DNA of 64,000 bases, taken from NCBI GenBank assembly GCA_030323885.1, contig CM059193.1, positions 54,712,749 through 54,776,748 of the forward strand, read 5' to 3'. Origin of the DNA: Branchipolynoe longqiensis. Taxonomy: Eukaryota > Annelida > Polychaeta > Phyllodocida > Polynoidae. The notes under the pieces were generated by a model. That model made no database searches. It saw nothing but the letters and a program-made list of their open reading frames with translations, and had not been told where the DNA came from. Below are positions 1 to 11,749 of this stretch, piece by piece (position 1 is the stretch's first letter; every line of letters starts with the position of its first letter). Both the position numbers and the translations under genes were made by a program.

Positions 1-720
1 TGTTGTAACTGTCTGAAACTACCTGTTACCACGGGGGCCGAACACACCCAGCCATCCTGCATACATTATGGACACCACCTGCAGATGGGGGTTGAGTGAC
101 AGCTGCCCCTTATTAGGGTGTCGCCCACCCAGGCTGTAGAGGGTGTCTGATTGGCTGGCTGTGGGAGCCCAGTCACCTCCATTCCTTATACCTGACACAC
201 AGACCCTACTATAGGACTCTTTGTCTAGGACTCTGGGAGAAGCACTCTTGGGAGACACTCTTGGCTAGGCTCTCTAGCAAGAGACAACTCCACTTTCTAC
301 TCAAACTAGCAGCATCTATTCAAAAGACACTGAGCTGTGTGCAACAACCTTTGGACTCCGGTTCAATGAGCTGTAGGCACTGATTCTTATATACACCAGC
401 AAGACTCATGAGGATCTGTGAGGGCAGGTGGTAAGGAGTGAGGGTGATAAGTCTCGAGTAGGTGAACAGGGGTTGATGCCAATAAAGCACAACCTCTTCA
501 CTGTCAATCTTGCGTGACTTGTCTTCCTCTCTTCCTTATGAGTTGTTGAGAGTAATTACAGGTGGGAACTGACAGACAATTGTCAGAACACACCTGTGGA
601 GACTAGTAATGTGCGGGGCTCAGACGGCTGAGTCCCATATTATTACAAGCAGAATGTCTCGTAGCCAAACAATGAGTGGCCTACCCGCCGATGATCCTGC
701 CTGGGCATGGGAATAAACTT
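1..720 (+). mobile_element. LTR retrotransposon 5' fragment (LTR, leader, start of gag)
   Basis: The stretch reads as a long terminal repeat followed by a leader. It opens with TGTTG, has a TATA-like site (CTTATATA) near 385, an AATAAA signal at 481-486 and a possible LTR end ...ATTACA at 560. A second possible LTR end is ATTACA at 642-647. Downstream, ATG at 654 opens a 20-codon frame rich in Asp, Ala and Trp that stops at 714, which resembles a truncated gag start. The left end may run out of the window. No second LTR or pol is seen, so this is a broken copy. The superfamily is not determined; Ty3/gypsy-like is a guess. Confidence 0.4.
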
Positions 721-891
721 CTGTTTTCTCCACTTCTGGTTTCTTGTTCTTTGTGCCAGTGCAGGCAATGGTGGCCAAATGATAGTTTTGATCATTTGTT
801 AATTGGGTTGAATGAGTGGAGGTGGGGGGGGGGGGGAGGGGGGATCACTCAATAGTTGTCATGGCAGCAATGTTGTGTGTATGGGGAGGGG

Positions 892-1056
892 GGAGGGAAG
901 GTAGCAAAAGGAAAAGCATTGTACCTAAATTAGGATTCGAACCCAGATTTCTACCATTCCTGGGCAAGCGTCCTAACCAGTAGCCCATCTAGGCTCCCTG
1001 GTGCAATCCCCCATACCCATGCCTACCTGTGCATGTGGCATTTCATGTGGGGAGGT
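892..1056 (-). mobile_element. SINE-C fragment (tRNA-like head)
   Basis: Reverse complement of the family C head. The B-box-like GGATTCGAACCC lies at about 933-944, followed by the CTAGGCTCCCTGG and CCCATGCCTACCTGTG segments shared with the copies at 17.0-17.5 and 44.6-45.1 kb. The sequence is diverged and only about half of the unit is present. Confidence 0.7.
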
Positions 1057-1057
1057 T

Positions 1058-1392
1058 GGATGGTTGTTGGAGTTTGACATCTTGGCAACATCTAAGGTCA
1101 TATCAGGGCGGGTACCGACTTGTAACAGTGCACACTCATGGTGACTTCATAGTGCTGCACCACTGGGAAATCAGGCTGCCAGCACCATGACCCGATATCC
1201 CACTCAGTCACATTATCCCAACACTGAGCTAACCAGTACTTGCCCTATCCTATTAATGCAGAGCGCCTGGCTAGGAAGCGACAAGTATCAATTTGATAAG
1301 TCATTGTTGGTTTGACTCGACCGGGAACCGAACTCCCGACCTTCCGCACTCGAGGCACGCGCTCTACCGATTAGGCCACCATGCTCGGTCCC
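1058..1392 (-). mobile_element. SINE-B, near full length
   Basis: Family B reads on the minus strand as a tRNA-like head (consensus GTGGCCGAATCGGTAGAGC, then a B box in GGTTCCCGGTCGAGTC), the body segment CTTGTCGCTTCCTAGCC, and a tail ending in CCAACAACCAACC. In this copy the tail is at 1,058 and the head, with CTCTACCGATTAGGCCACC, at about 1,363-1,381. The head is tRNA-like but carries no credible functional tRNA fold, so it is taken as a pol III SINE promoter. Confidence 0.85.
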
Positions 1393-1654
1393 TGGGTAGA
1401 TGAGTGCAGCTCAGCACACTATAAATCCACGATAGGCGCGCCATGGGCCCTTAATGGGGGAAAGGCCCCGTTAAATATGTGTATCTCAGAGCATCCCGTC
1501 ACGCAATGGGCGCAGTGTGGAACATGTGCCTGGAGAGTGAGGTCACTGGTGCCTGGCAGAGGAGCTATCCAGCTTCAATCGTAGTCTTTGACAAAGTAAG
1601 TACGCATTAAGCGGGGATGGTGTAGGTAACTGTAGCCAGACACGAAACCCTCCC

Positions 1655-2925
1655 TCACACAGTGCCACACCCACACCCACACCCAGTGCCACACCCACAC
1701 CCACACCCACACCCACAGACACACCACCCTCTCTTCCACACACTCTCACACACGCCACCCTCCCACGGCTGTACACACACACCCTCACTCACACACACCC
1801 TCCCACGGCGCTACACACACAACCTCCATTCAACACACTCACACACACCACCCTCCCACGGTGGTACACACACACACACTCACTCACACACATCCTCACT
1901 TACACACACCCTCATTCACCACACCCTCCATGTCGCTACACATACACTCACTTACACACCCTCACTCACGCCCACCCTCACTTACACACCCTCACTTACA
2001 AACCCTTCCACACACCTTCCCTTCCACACTCACACACGCCAGCCTCCCACGGTGGTACACACACACACACTCACTCACACACATCCTCACTTACACACAC
2101 CCTCATTCACCACACCCTCCATGTCGCTACACATACACTCACTTACACACCCTCACTCACGCCCACCCTCACTTACACACCCTCACTTACACACCCTTCC
2201 ACACACCTTCCCTTCCACACTCACACACGCCAGCCTCCCACGGTGGTACACACACCCTCACTTACACACACCCTCACACACACACCCTCATTCACCACAC
2301 CCTCCATGTCGCTACACATACACTCACTTACACACCCTCACTCACGCCACCCTCACTTACACACCCTCACTTACACACTCCACACACCTCACACACCCTC
2401 ACTTACACACACCCTCACACACACACACACCCTCCCTTCCACTCTCACACATGCCACCTCCCATGGCGCTGCACATGCACCCTCACTTACACACACCCTC
2501 ACTAACGCACATCCTCACTCACACACATCCTCACTCACACACACCCTCCCTTACACACACCCTCACTCACACACCCTCCCTTACACACACCCTCCCTTCC
2601 ACTCTCACACACGCCACTCTCCCATGGCGCTGCACATACACCCTCACTTAAATACACCCTCACTTAAATACACCCTCACTCACACACACCCTCACTCACA
2701 CACCCTCACTCACACACACCCTCACTCACACACACCCTCACTCACACACACCCTCACTCACACACACCCTCACTTACACGCACCGTCACACACCGTTAGT
2801 CTCACACCGTCTATCACACCCTCACTCACACACACCCTCAGTCACACACTCGCTTACACACACCTTAAGTCACACACACCCTCAGCTACACACACATTCA
2901 CTCACATTGCTACCTATATATACAC
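1655..2925. repeat. CACACCCT-type minisatellite with 191-bp higher-order unit
   Basis: The tandem array is built from short CTCACTTACACACACC-like units. A larger 191-bp unit is superimposed: 1,860-2,050 and 2,051-2,241 are almost identical, both starting at GGTGGTACAC, and a third partial copy follows from 2,242. Long His/Thr/Pro-rich open frames across it are by-products of the repeat and are not called as genes. Confidence 0.95.
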
Positions 2926-3043
2926 ACACCGCCATGACTTAATATATGCCACATGAAAATTGTTGTCACTGGCAGCGTCAGACATAATATGTAATACATA
3001 TTTATAGGACAATCTATATTCGCATTAGTCGGTATACACCACA

Positions 3044-3112
3044 TACATACATACATACATACATACATACATACATACATACATACATACATACATACAT
3101 ACATACATACGC
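3044..3112. repeat. (CATA)n microsatellite
   Basis: About 16 uninterrupted CATA units. Confidence 0.97.
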
Positions 3113-3360
3113 ACGCAATTGCGCATGCGGAGACTTACATTTGTTTGTTGTTGTTTTATGTCCTAGCAACATCCAACGGAGACTAAAAAAGATTGCCACA
3201 AGTATATTGCCACACGATCCTATGCAGTGTACTCTGATAGCACTATACACATATTCACGTGAATCAATATACAGCCTCCAACCCCACTGTACACGAGGCA
3301 CGGTTAACTAACAACTCGCATTCACCCCAATGCGGAAAGACACCGTTGTACAAATAAACA

Positions 3361-3696
3361 AATTTGTTTGTTGTTTGTTTGTTGTTTTACATCCTAGCAA
3401 CATCTAAGGTAATATCAGGACGGGTACCGACTGGTGACAGTGCACACTCATGGGGACTTTATAGTGCTGCTCCACCGGGAGACCAGGCCGCCAGCAACAT
3501 GACCTGATATCCCACTCAGTCACATTATCCAACTAGTCTTTGCCCGATCCTAATAATGCCGAGTGCCTGGCTAGGAAGCGACAAGTATCAATTTTTAAGT
3601 CATTGGTTTGACTCAACCAGGGTTCAAACCCACGATCCCATGGCCTACCAACACGGGAGACGGATGCTCTAACTCATTCGGCCATCCCATCTGGTT
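3361..3696 (-). mobile_element. SINE-B, variant head
   Basis: The tail and body match family B. The head is a variant that reads AACTCATTCGGCCATCCC on the plus strand and also occurs at 9.9, 28.4, 33.2, 36.1 and 50.0 kb. This suggests two promoter subfamilies of the same SINE. Confidence 0.85.
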
Positions 3697-3763
3697 CAAA
3701 TAAATAGAAGAGAAGAACGCGTCAGCCATGGCATATGATGATTATCGTTCCCCTTGAATTTCA

Positions 3764-3862
3764 TTAAAGTTCCATAGTCCGATGAAAAGATGAAATTTTC
3801 AAAACAGAAACAGTTATGTAGATTTGATTCTACATATTTAACATAAGATACTGGTGCACTTA
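3764..3862. mobile_element. TTAA-type MITE, truncated left end
   Basis: It begins TTAAAGTTCCATAGTCCGAT, the terminal inverted repeat shared with the elements at 30.0, 52.5, 57.1 and 61.4 kb. It follows their internal sequence for about 100 bp and then runs directly into the 29-bp satellite. The other end is missing. Confidence 0.8.
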
Positions 3863-6800
3863 TTAAACCATAAACCACACAGCGTTAAGAGCTTACCGTA
3901 AAACCACACAGCGTTAAGCGCCTACCATAAAACAACACAGCGTTAAGAGCCTACCATAAAACCACACAGCGTTAAGAGCCTACCATAAACCACACAGCGT
4001 TAAGAGCCTACCATAAAACCACACAGCGTTAAGAGCCTACCATAAAACCACACAGCGTTAAGAGCCTACCATAAAACCACACAGCGTTAAGAGCCTACCA
4101 TGAAACCACACAGCGTTAAGAGCCTACCATAAAACCACACAGCATCAAGAGCCAACCATAAAACCACACAGCATTAAGAGCCAACCATAAAACCACACAG
4201 CGTTAAGAGCCTACCATAAAACCACACAGCATTAAGAGCCTACCATAAAACCACACAGCACCAAGAGCCAACCATAAAACCACACAGCATTAAGAGCCAA
4301 CCATAAAACCACACAGCGTTAAGAGCCTACCATAAAACCACACAGCGTTAAGAGCCTACCATAAAACCACACTGCATTAAGAGCCTACCATAAAACCACA
4401 CAGCATTAAGAGCCAACCATAAAACCACACAGCGTTAAGAGCCTAACATAAAACCACACAGCATTAAGAGCCTACCATAAAACCACACAGCGTTAAGAGC
4501 CTACCATAAAACCACACAGCATTAAGAGCCTACCATAAAACCACACAGCGTTAAGAGCTTACCATAAAACCACACAGCGTTAAGAGCCTAACATAAAACC
4601 ACACAGCATTAAGAGCCTACCATAAAACCACACAGCGTTAAGAGCCTACCATAAAACCACACTGCATTAAGAGCCTACCATAAAACCACACAGCATCAAG
4701 AGCCAACCATAAAACCACACAGCGTTAAGAGCCTACCATAAAACCACACAGCATCAAGAGCCAACCATAAAACCACACAGCGTTAAGAGCCTAACATAAA
4801 ACCACACAGCATTAAGACCCTACCATAAAACCACACAGTGTTAAGAGCCTACCATAAAACCACACTGCATTAAGAGCCTACCATAAAACCACACAGCATT
4901 AAGAGCCTACCATAAACCACACAGCATTAAGAGCCAACCATAAAACCACACTGCACTAAGAGCTTACCATAAAACCACACAGCATTAAGAGCTTACCATA
5001 AAACCACACAGCGTTAAGAGCCTACCATAAAACCACACAGTGTTAAGAGCCTACCATAAAACCACACAGCGTTAAGAGCCTACCATAAAACCACACAGCA
5101 CTAAGAGCCTACCATAAAACCACACAGCATTAAGACCCTACCATAAAACCACACAGTGTTAAGAGCCTACCATAAAACCACACAGCGTTAAGAGCCTACC
5201 ATAAAACCACACAGCATTAAGAGCTTACCGTAAAACCACACAGCGTTAAGAGCCTACCATAAAACCACACAGTGTTAAGAGCCTACCATAAAACCACACA
5301 GCGTTAAGAGCCTACCATAAAACCACACAGCACTAAGAGCTTACCATAAAACCACACAGCACTAAGAGCTTACCATAAAACCACACAGCGTTAAGAGCCT
5401 ACCATAAAACCACACAGTGTTAAGAGCCTACCATAAAACCACACAGCATTAAGAGCCTACCATAAAACCACACAGCACTAAGAGCCTACCATAAAACCAC
5501 ACAGCGTTAAGAGCCTACCATAAAACCACACAGTGTTAAGAGCCTACCATAAAACCACACAGCGTTAAGAGCCTACCATAAAACCACACAGCATTAAGAG
5601 CTTACCGTAAAACCACACAGCGTTAAGAGCCTACCATAAAACCACACAGTGTAAGAGCCTACCATAAAACCACACATCGTTAAGAGCCTACCATAAAACC
5701 ACACAGCGTTAAGAGCCTACCATAAAACCACACAGCGTTAAGAGCCTACCATAAAACCACACAGTGTTAAGAGCCTACCATAAAACCACACAGTGTTAAG
5801 AGCCTACCATAAAACCACACAGCGTTAAGAGCTTACCATAAAACCACACAGCACTAAGAGCTTACCATAAAACCACACAGCACTAAGAGCTTACCATAAA
5901 ACCACACAGCGTTAAGAGCCTACCATAAAACGACACAGTGTTAAGAGCCTACCATAAAACCACACAGCACTAAGAGCTTACCATAAAACCACACAGCGTT
6001 AAGAGCCTACCATAAAACCACACAGCACTAAGAGCTTACCATAAAACCACACAGCGTTAAGAGCCTACCATAAAACCACACAGCACTAAGAGCTTACCAT
6101 AAAACCACACAGCACTAAGAGCTTACCATAAAACCACACAGCGTTAAGAGCCTACCATAAAACCACACAGCACTAAGAGCTTACCATAAAACCACACAGC
6201 GTTAAGAGCCTACCATAAAACCACACAGCACTAAGAGCTTACCATAAAACCACACACCGTTAAGAGCCTACCATAAAACCACACAGCACTAAGAGCTTAC
6301 CATAAAACCACACAGCGTTAAGAGCTTACCATAAAACCACAGCGTAAGAGCCTAATAAACCAACGCACTAAGAGCTTACCATAAAACCACACAGTGTTAA
6401 GAGCTTACCATAAAACCACACAGCACTAAGAGCTTACCATAAAACCACACAGCGTTAAGAGCCTACCATAAAACCACACAGCACTAAGAGCTTACCATAA
6501 AACCACACAGCACTAAGAGCTTACCATAAAACCACACAGCACTAAGAGCTTACCATAAAACCACACAGCACTAAGAGCTTACCATAAAACCACATAGCGT
6601 TAAGAGCCTACCATAAAACCACACAGCACTAAGAGCTTACCATAAAACCACACAGCGTTGAGAGCTTACCATAAAGCCACACAGCGTTAAGAGCCTACCA
6701 TACAACCACACAGCACTAAGAGCTTACCATAAAACCACACAACATTAAGAGCTTACCATAAAACCACACAGTGTTAAGAGCTTACCATAAAACCACACAG

Positions 6801-7430
6801 CGTTAATAGCCTACCATAAAACCACACAGCGTTAAGAGCTTACCATAAAACCACACACTGTTAAGAGCCTACCATAAACCACACAACACTAAGAGCCTAC
6901 CATAAAACCACACAGCACTAAGAGCTTACCATAAAACCACACAACATTAAGAGCTTACCATAAAACCACATAGTGTTAAGAGCTTACCATAAAACCACAC
7001 ATTAAGAGCTTACCATAAAACCACACATTGTTAAGAGCTTACCATAAAACCACACAGCGTTAAGAGCCTACCATAAAATCACACAGCACTAAGAGCCTAC
7101 CATAAAACCACACAGTTAAGAGCCTACCATAAACCACACAACACTAAGAGCCTACCATAAAACCACACTGCATTAAGAGCCTACCGTAAAACTACACCGC
7201 ATTAAGAGCCTACCGTAAAACCACACAGCGTTAAGAGCCTACCATAAACCCCATAGCGTTAAGAGCCTACCGTTAAAATGTCACTGTTAAAGATCCTACC
7301 ATAAAACATAAGAGTTTTAAAGAGCTTACCGCAAAACACCACAGGGTTAAAGACCCTACTGCAAAACATGACTGTTGAAGAACCCACTGCAAAACCTCAT
7401 GGTCTTAAAGTTCCCACCTCACTGAACACC
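3863..7430. repeat. 29-bp satellite array, about 117 units
   Basis: The unit is about ACCATAAAACCACACAGCG followed by TTAAGAGCCT. Units fall into sequence classes: GCGTT, GCATT, GTGTT or GCACT, combined with CCT or CTT. From about 5,800 to 6,700, GCACT+CTT units alternate with GCGTT+CCT units, giving a 58-bp higher-order dimer. The last ~170 bp (7,260-7,430) are progressively degenerate units, as expected at an array edge. There are no unique spacers, so it is not a CRISPR array. Confidence 0.97.
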
Positions 7431-7644
7431 GTGAATAGGTGAGGAGGCGTGTTGTGAGAGAAGCTCCCTCTGCGCAGTCTCCTGAAGCTGTTCTGTCAAT
7501 GGCGGCATTACGTGGTGACCGACCATTGTACCGCGCCATCAGAAAGCTGGCATATCCTACTGTCAGACGCGAATGGAGAATGATGGACCACTGGTGCAGA
7601 GTAGTAGACGCAAATGGAGGTTGGTACCAGGAATGGACGCTTCT

Positions 7645-8500
7645 AGATGTTTGCTTGTTGGAGTTTTATGTGCTAGCAGCATTTAAGGTCATACCAGTGT
7701 GAAATATTCTGATTTACGGCATAGGGGGGAATGCAAATGTTCTATTACTGATCGGGTATACGTGACCAGGCACATGTATGTGTATATGTTGGTGCTGGTG
7801 GTGCCTGAGTGAGATGTAAATAGACATAGTGGTGCTGACAGGGCTGGGTGTAAGGGCACTCAGAGCCTACCCCCTCCCCCCTCTGCGAGGTAGGATCACC
7901 ACACTCAGGCTCAAGGCAGGCGGTGGCCAGGGGAGCCACACAGCTTGGTGGTGGTGGGCAGACCAATGGTAACCATGGGGACCAGGAATGCTGGATCCCT
8001 ATTGGTAGAGCCAAGAATGCTTCTTTCCAATTGGGGGAAAAGGGGGGGGGGGGGGTGATACTCTAAAATGAACCCATGTAACGATATAAATAATAAAGCA
8101 GAGGGCTTGACTCTCTCTTCTTTACACTTTATACTCTTCCTTTCTCTTTGTCGGTATTGATTTCACTATAGCCTGCCTACACAACCACAGATTTGAGCTT
8201 TAGCCATTCTACACCAGGATGGGTACTGACTTATGACAGTACACACTCAGGGTGACTTTATAGTGCTGCCCCACTTGGAGACCAGGCCGCTGGCAGACCT
8301 GATATCCCACACAGTCACATTATCCTGATACTTAGCTAACCAGTCCTTGCCCTATTCTAATAATATCGAGCGCCAGGCTAGGTAGCGACAAGTATCAATT
8401 GTACAAGTCTTTCGTTTGACTCGACCGGGATTCGAACTTCCGATCTCCCACACGGGAAACCCGCGTTCTATCGATTCGGGCACCCCTTCCGGTGTACAGT
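7645..8500 (-). mobile_element. SINE-B split by a solo LTR
   Basis: The family B tail lies at 7,645-7,697 and the body and head resume at 8,214-8,500 (GGATGGGTACTGACTTATGA onward). The two parts join in the normal order once the LTR at 7,698-8,213 and one copy of CCAG are removed. The SINE is therefore the older element. Confidence 0.85.
7698..8213 (+). mobile_element. Solo LTR (family LTR-1)
   Basis: The element is 516 bp, begins TGTGAAATATTC and ends CATTCTACA, and is flanked by a CCAG target duplication (7,694-7,697 and 8,214-8,217; ACCAG if the last A is counted). It contains a TATA-like ATATAAATAATAAAGC segment near 8,085, which overlaps a polyadenylation-like AATAAA. Related copies are at 19,344-19,856 (minus) and 58,103-58,639 (plus). 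There is no internal region, so it is a solo LTR left by recombination. Confidence 0.85.
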
Positions 8501-9317
8501 AACTTGCTACCCGCAATAGTTCTTCACATATCCACACAAACCGTCTATTGTATTTGTTTCAAAATTCATCCTTTGTACATGATAACACACCCCCTATAGT
8601 TAATTATAGTCAGTACATTTACAACGCAGTATAATATGCTAGCTACATTGCAATAGTGAATTACTTAAGGGGTAAATCATATCAACAATTAAAGACAAAA
8701 TAAAACATCCACGAGCAATGGACATGACATACGCTATACAGCACATGGCTGCTCCGCTACTTTTAATGTTCAGAGTGAAATGCAGCACATTCCACTTCGC
8801 CATCACCATTTACAAACAATGTGATCGCTTCAATGGCTGGAAGACCAGTGCCTCAGCGCTGAAAAAATATGTGTTCAGACGAATAAAATATTTACCCCAA
8901 AAAAAGAAGAAAGAGAAAAGAGTCCAACAGATCCATCATTGTCACTGAATCTAGCATTGTCTTTGTGCCCATGGCAACAACCGTAGCAATATCATAATGA
9001 TACCTATTGTTATGAACAGAATTAGACTTAATAAGGCTCGGTAATCAACGCAATGACGCAATGACCAATGTACAATGCGAGTAATGCTGCATTGTCTCTG
9101 CAGCTGATGAAGCCAAATAAAAGGCGGGAATTAGCTAGTTGTCAAATAAAATTGTCGTCTGCCATTACAAATTCCAGGGTACTACTATTCACCGCGCTGC
9201 AGCATTATTTAATTGAATGTCATTCACAATCACTAAATGTAGTTTACAAGTGCTAAATGTGGTCTGGTGTCATGTGGGGTGGCTGATCACTAAATGTCGT
9301 CTGGTGTTACATTAGAT
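8501..9317. other. No recognised feature
   Basis: AT-leaning unique-looking sequence. Only short open frames occur and none has recognisable motifs. I see no repeat family shared with the rest of the window. Confidence 0.5.
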
Positions 9318-9980
9318 TGGTTGGTTGTTTACGTCATGCCAACCTCTAATAGGAAAGTTTGTTTTATTTAACAACACCTCTAGAGCACATGGATTTTTAT
9401 CATCGGCTATTGGACGTCAAACATTTGGTCATCTGACAGATTTCTTTAGAGGAAACCTCCTGCCGCCACATAGGCTACTCTTTCCAATAAGCAGCAAGGG
9501 GTCTTTTCTAGGCACGTTCCCACAGACAGAACAGCACATACCACACCCTTTGATGAACCAGTTGTGGACAACTGGTTGGAATGGAAAATAGCCCAAACTG
9601 CAAATGTGTCCACTGAGCAGGATCGATCGGATGACCCACATCTTCACAGGTAGACACTCTACTGCCTGAGCTACGTCACGCTCCTTTGCCAACCTCTAAA
9701 GTCATATCAGGATGGGTACCGACAAGTGACAGTGCACACTCATTATGATGTTATAGTGCTGCCCCATTGGGAGACCATGCCACCAGAACCATGACCCGAT
9801 ATCCCACTCAGTTACATTATCCTGACACTGAGCCATCCGGTTCTTGCCCTATTCTAATAATGCCAAGCACCTTGCTGGAAGGGACAAGTATCAATTTTTA
9901 ATCGACCAGGGTTAGAATCCCGCGATCTACCAAAACGGGAGACGGACGCTAAACTCATTTAGCCATCCCGTCTGGTCTGT
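9318..9980 (-). mobile_element. SINE-B interrupted by SINE-A
   Basis: The family B tail (GGTTGGTTGTTTACG) is at 9,318-9,349 and the rest of the element, including the AACTCATTTAGCCATCCCG head, at 9,687-9,980. The break is a SINE-A insertion with a 13-bp duplication. Confidence 0.85.
9350..9686 (-). mobile_element. SINE-A, full length, with target duplication
   Basis: Family A on the minus strand has a tRNA-like head (consensus TAGCTCAGGCGGTAGAG and a GGATCGATC-type B box), a body with AGACCCCTTGCTGCTTATCG, and an end in TTAAATAAAACAAACTT. The target duplication TGCCAACCTCTAA (9,337-9,349 and 9,687-9,699) defines both ends and shows insertion into SINE-B. Confidence 0.92.
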
Positions 9981-9984
9981 CACG

Positions 9985-11663
9985 TGAGGTGGCCGAACAC
10001 TAAATGTCTGGTGTCGTCTGCTGCAATCCGAAATTGGCGGGAAAGTGTAGTTCTCCGGCTGGCCACCAGGGCACGCCTACGCGATCTGCCCCTTCACCCA
10101 CTAACACCCTCACCACCTCGCTCCTAACCTCTGACCCCTGACCTCTGACCCCTGTCACTACCACTTGTTACCGCACCTCTTCAGCCCTAACTCAATCAAC
10201 CCAAGCCGGAGCTGCCTGTGTTACTAAAAAAAACCTACCCCACCACCTACACCCACCACAGGTCCCGCACCATCACATCACTACCACACTGATCACGTAG
10301 CAATAGTATTGTACATGTTATATGTAACATGCGTAATTCAAGGCGAGGAAGCAGCCTGAACCCGAAATGAGACGGTGGCACCACCTGTCGGAAAAACCCA
10401 CAAACTAACACCACAGCGCCCCACTCTCCCGTGCCAACTGGCGGGTACTGAAAGAACTAGCCCGGCCACCGCCTCCAGAGCCCCAGCATCGCCCACGCAC
10501 GGGAATCAAAATTCCCACCAAACCCGGTCATGTGACTACCCGCCATGTTTAAACTTCACAACTGCCGAACCCGCCACCCTGGAAGGACCTATCCCTTCTT
10601 TCCCCAGCCACCCACTCCGCTAACTGGACTATACATGGGTAGGGTTGAGGGTTTGAGTCCCGCCCACCTGACATTTGACCTTGAACAATTGAACTAATTG
10701 ATTGATACATAATGCTTATAACACTAACCCTTCCGTGATGTTCGATAAATAAACCACTATGCCCTACTATCGTCTCCGCCCCCGTGAATTACTTATCATT
10801 CAGGGATGAAAGTGGGCTTCGACAAGAAACGCGAAAATCAAGCCAAGACCTTGGTGCCAATGGCAAATTTCCATGATAACACAGATTTTCCGCCATAGGA
10901 TTAGCACTGTCAAGGATTAGCACTGTCTTGGGAAAATGCCGGAAGTCAGGTTTAAACTTTCCTTGTTGTGACAATTTATCACCCATACCTAACCCTTTCT
11001 TGGTTGGGATGTTCTCACAACATTTAAGGTCATATAAGTGCGGGATTCGGATTAATCAATTGTTGCCATAACATATATTATATAATATATATTATATATA
11101 GTATATTGGCATTTTGCGAATGTTAATCAGTGAATATCAACAATGGCGGGAATCTTTCATCCCTGATTATTACAACTAATACTACTAATAATGTCAATAA
11201 CAACAACACGGACAAGTTTAGTTGAAAACAGATATAATTTACATTTCGCTGAAGTGAGGAGCAGTTAGTGAGGTGGGCGCGTGGTGGCACCACCAGACAT
11301 ATCTGGCAAATAACAGACACCTTCCGCTATTTATACTCTCATAAGTCATAATGCATCATATATCTGATGGATATATGTATATGAGTCAGGATCACAAAAA
11401 GAGGCTAATTGGGGGAAGTTGTCGGCGTTGATCATTGGATGTCCGACGTCGATCGGCCATCCTTATAAGTTTAGGCATTGACAGAGGTGTTGCAAAGTCC
11501 TTAAATTTATCCTGAATGTAAGGTAGAGAAAATACAACAACCTTATTTGTTTCTAGGATAATTTAATATAAAACAAAGGAATGCACTACACTTTAAGAAA
11601 TGTGACACCGATATCTTAAATAAACCACCAATTGGCCCATTTTCGTGAGGCCATAGAAGCACC
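9985..11663. other. Unique-looking stretch, no gene called
   Basis: C-rich low-complexity sequence lies at 10,070-10,300. An AT palindrome (ACATATATTATATAATATAT and onward) lies at 11,071-11,106. Short frames here show no domain or motif. No splice-flanked conserved coding segment was recognised. Confidence 0.5.
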
Positions 11664-11712
11664 CGTCCTGATATAACCTTAGATGTTGCTAGGACGTAAA
11701 AGAACAACACCC
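11664..11712 (+). mobile_element. SINE-B tail fragment
   Basis: The stretch CCGTCCTGATATAACCTTAG then ATGTTGCTAGGACGTAAAA matches only the last part of family B. It lies next to the truncated end of the DIRS-type element. Confidence 0.75.
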
Positions 11713-11749
11713 ACACACTCCCTAGAAACTCGATTCCTTTTTCTCACTA

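Noticed and set aside
1662..2956. Long open frames (up to 329 codons) rich in His, Thr and Pro
   Set aside because: They lie wholly in the CACACCCT array, overlap in several frames and contain no domain.
3863..7430. CRISPR array
   Set aside because: The 29-bp units are directly adjacent with no spacers, and the genome is eukaryotic.
11071..11106. AT palindrome as replication origin or terminator
   Set aside because: A short AT-rich palindrome alone is not evidence in an animal genome.
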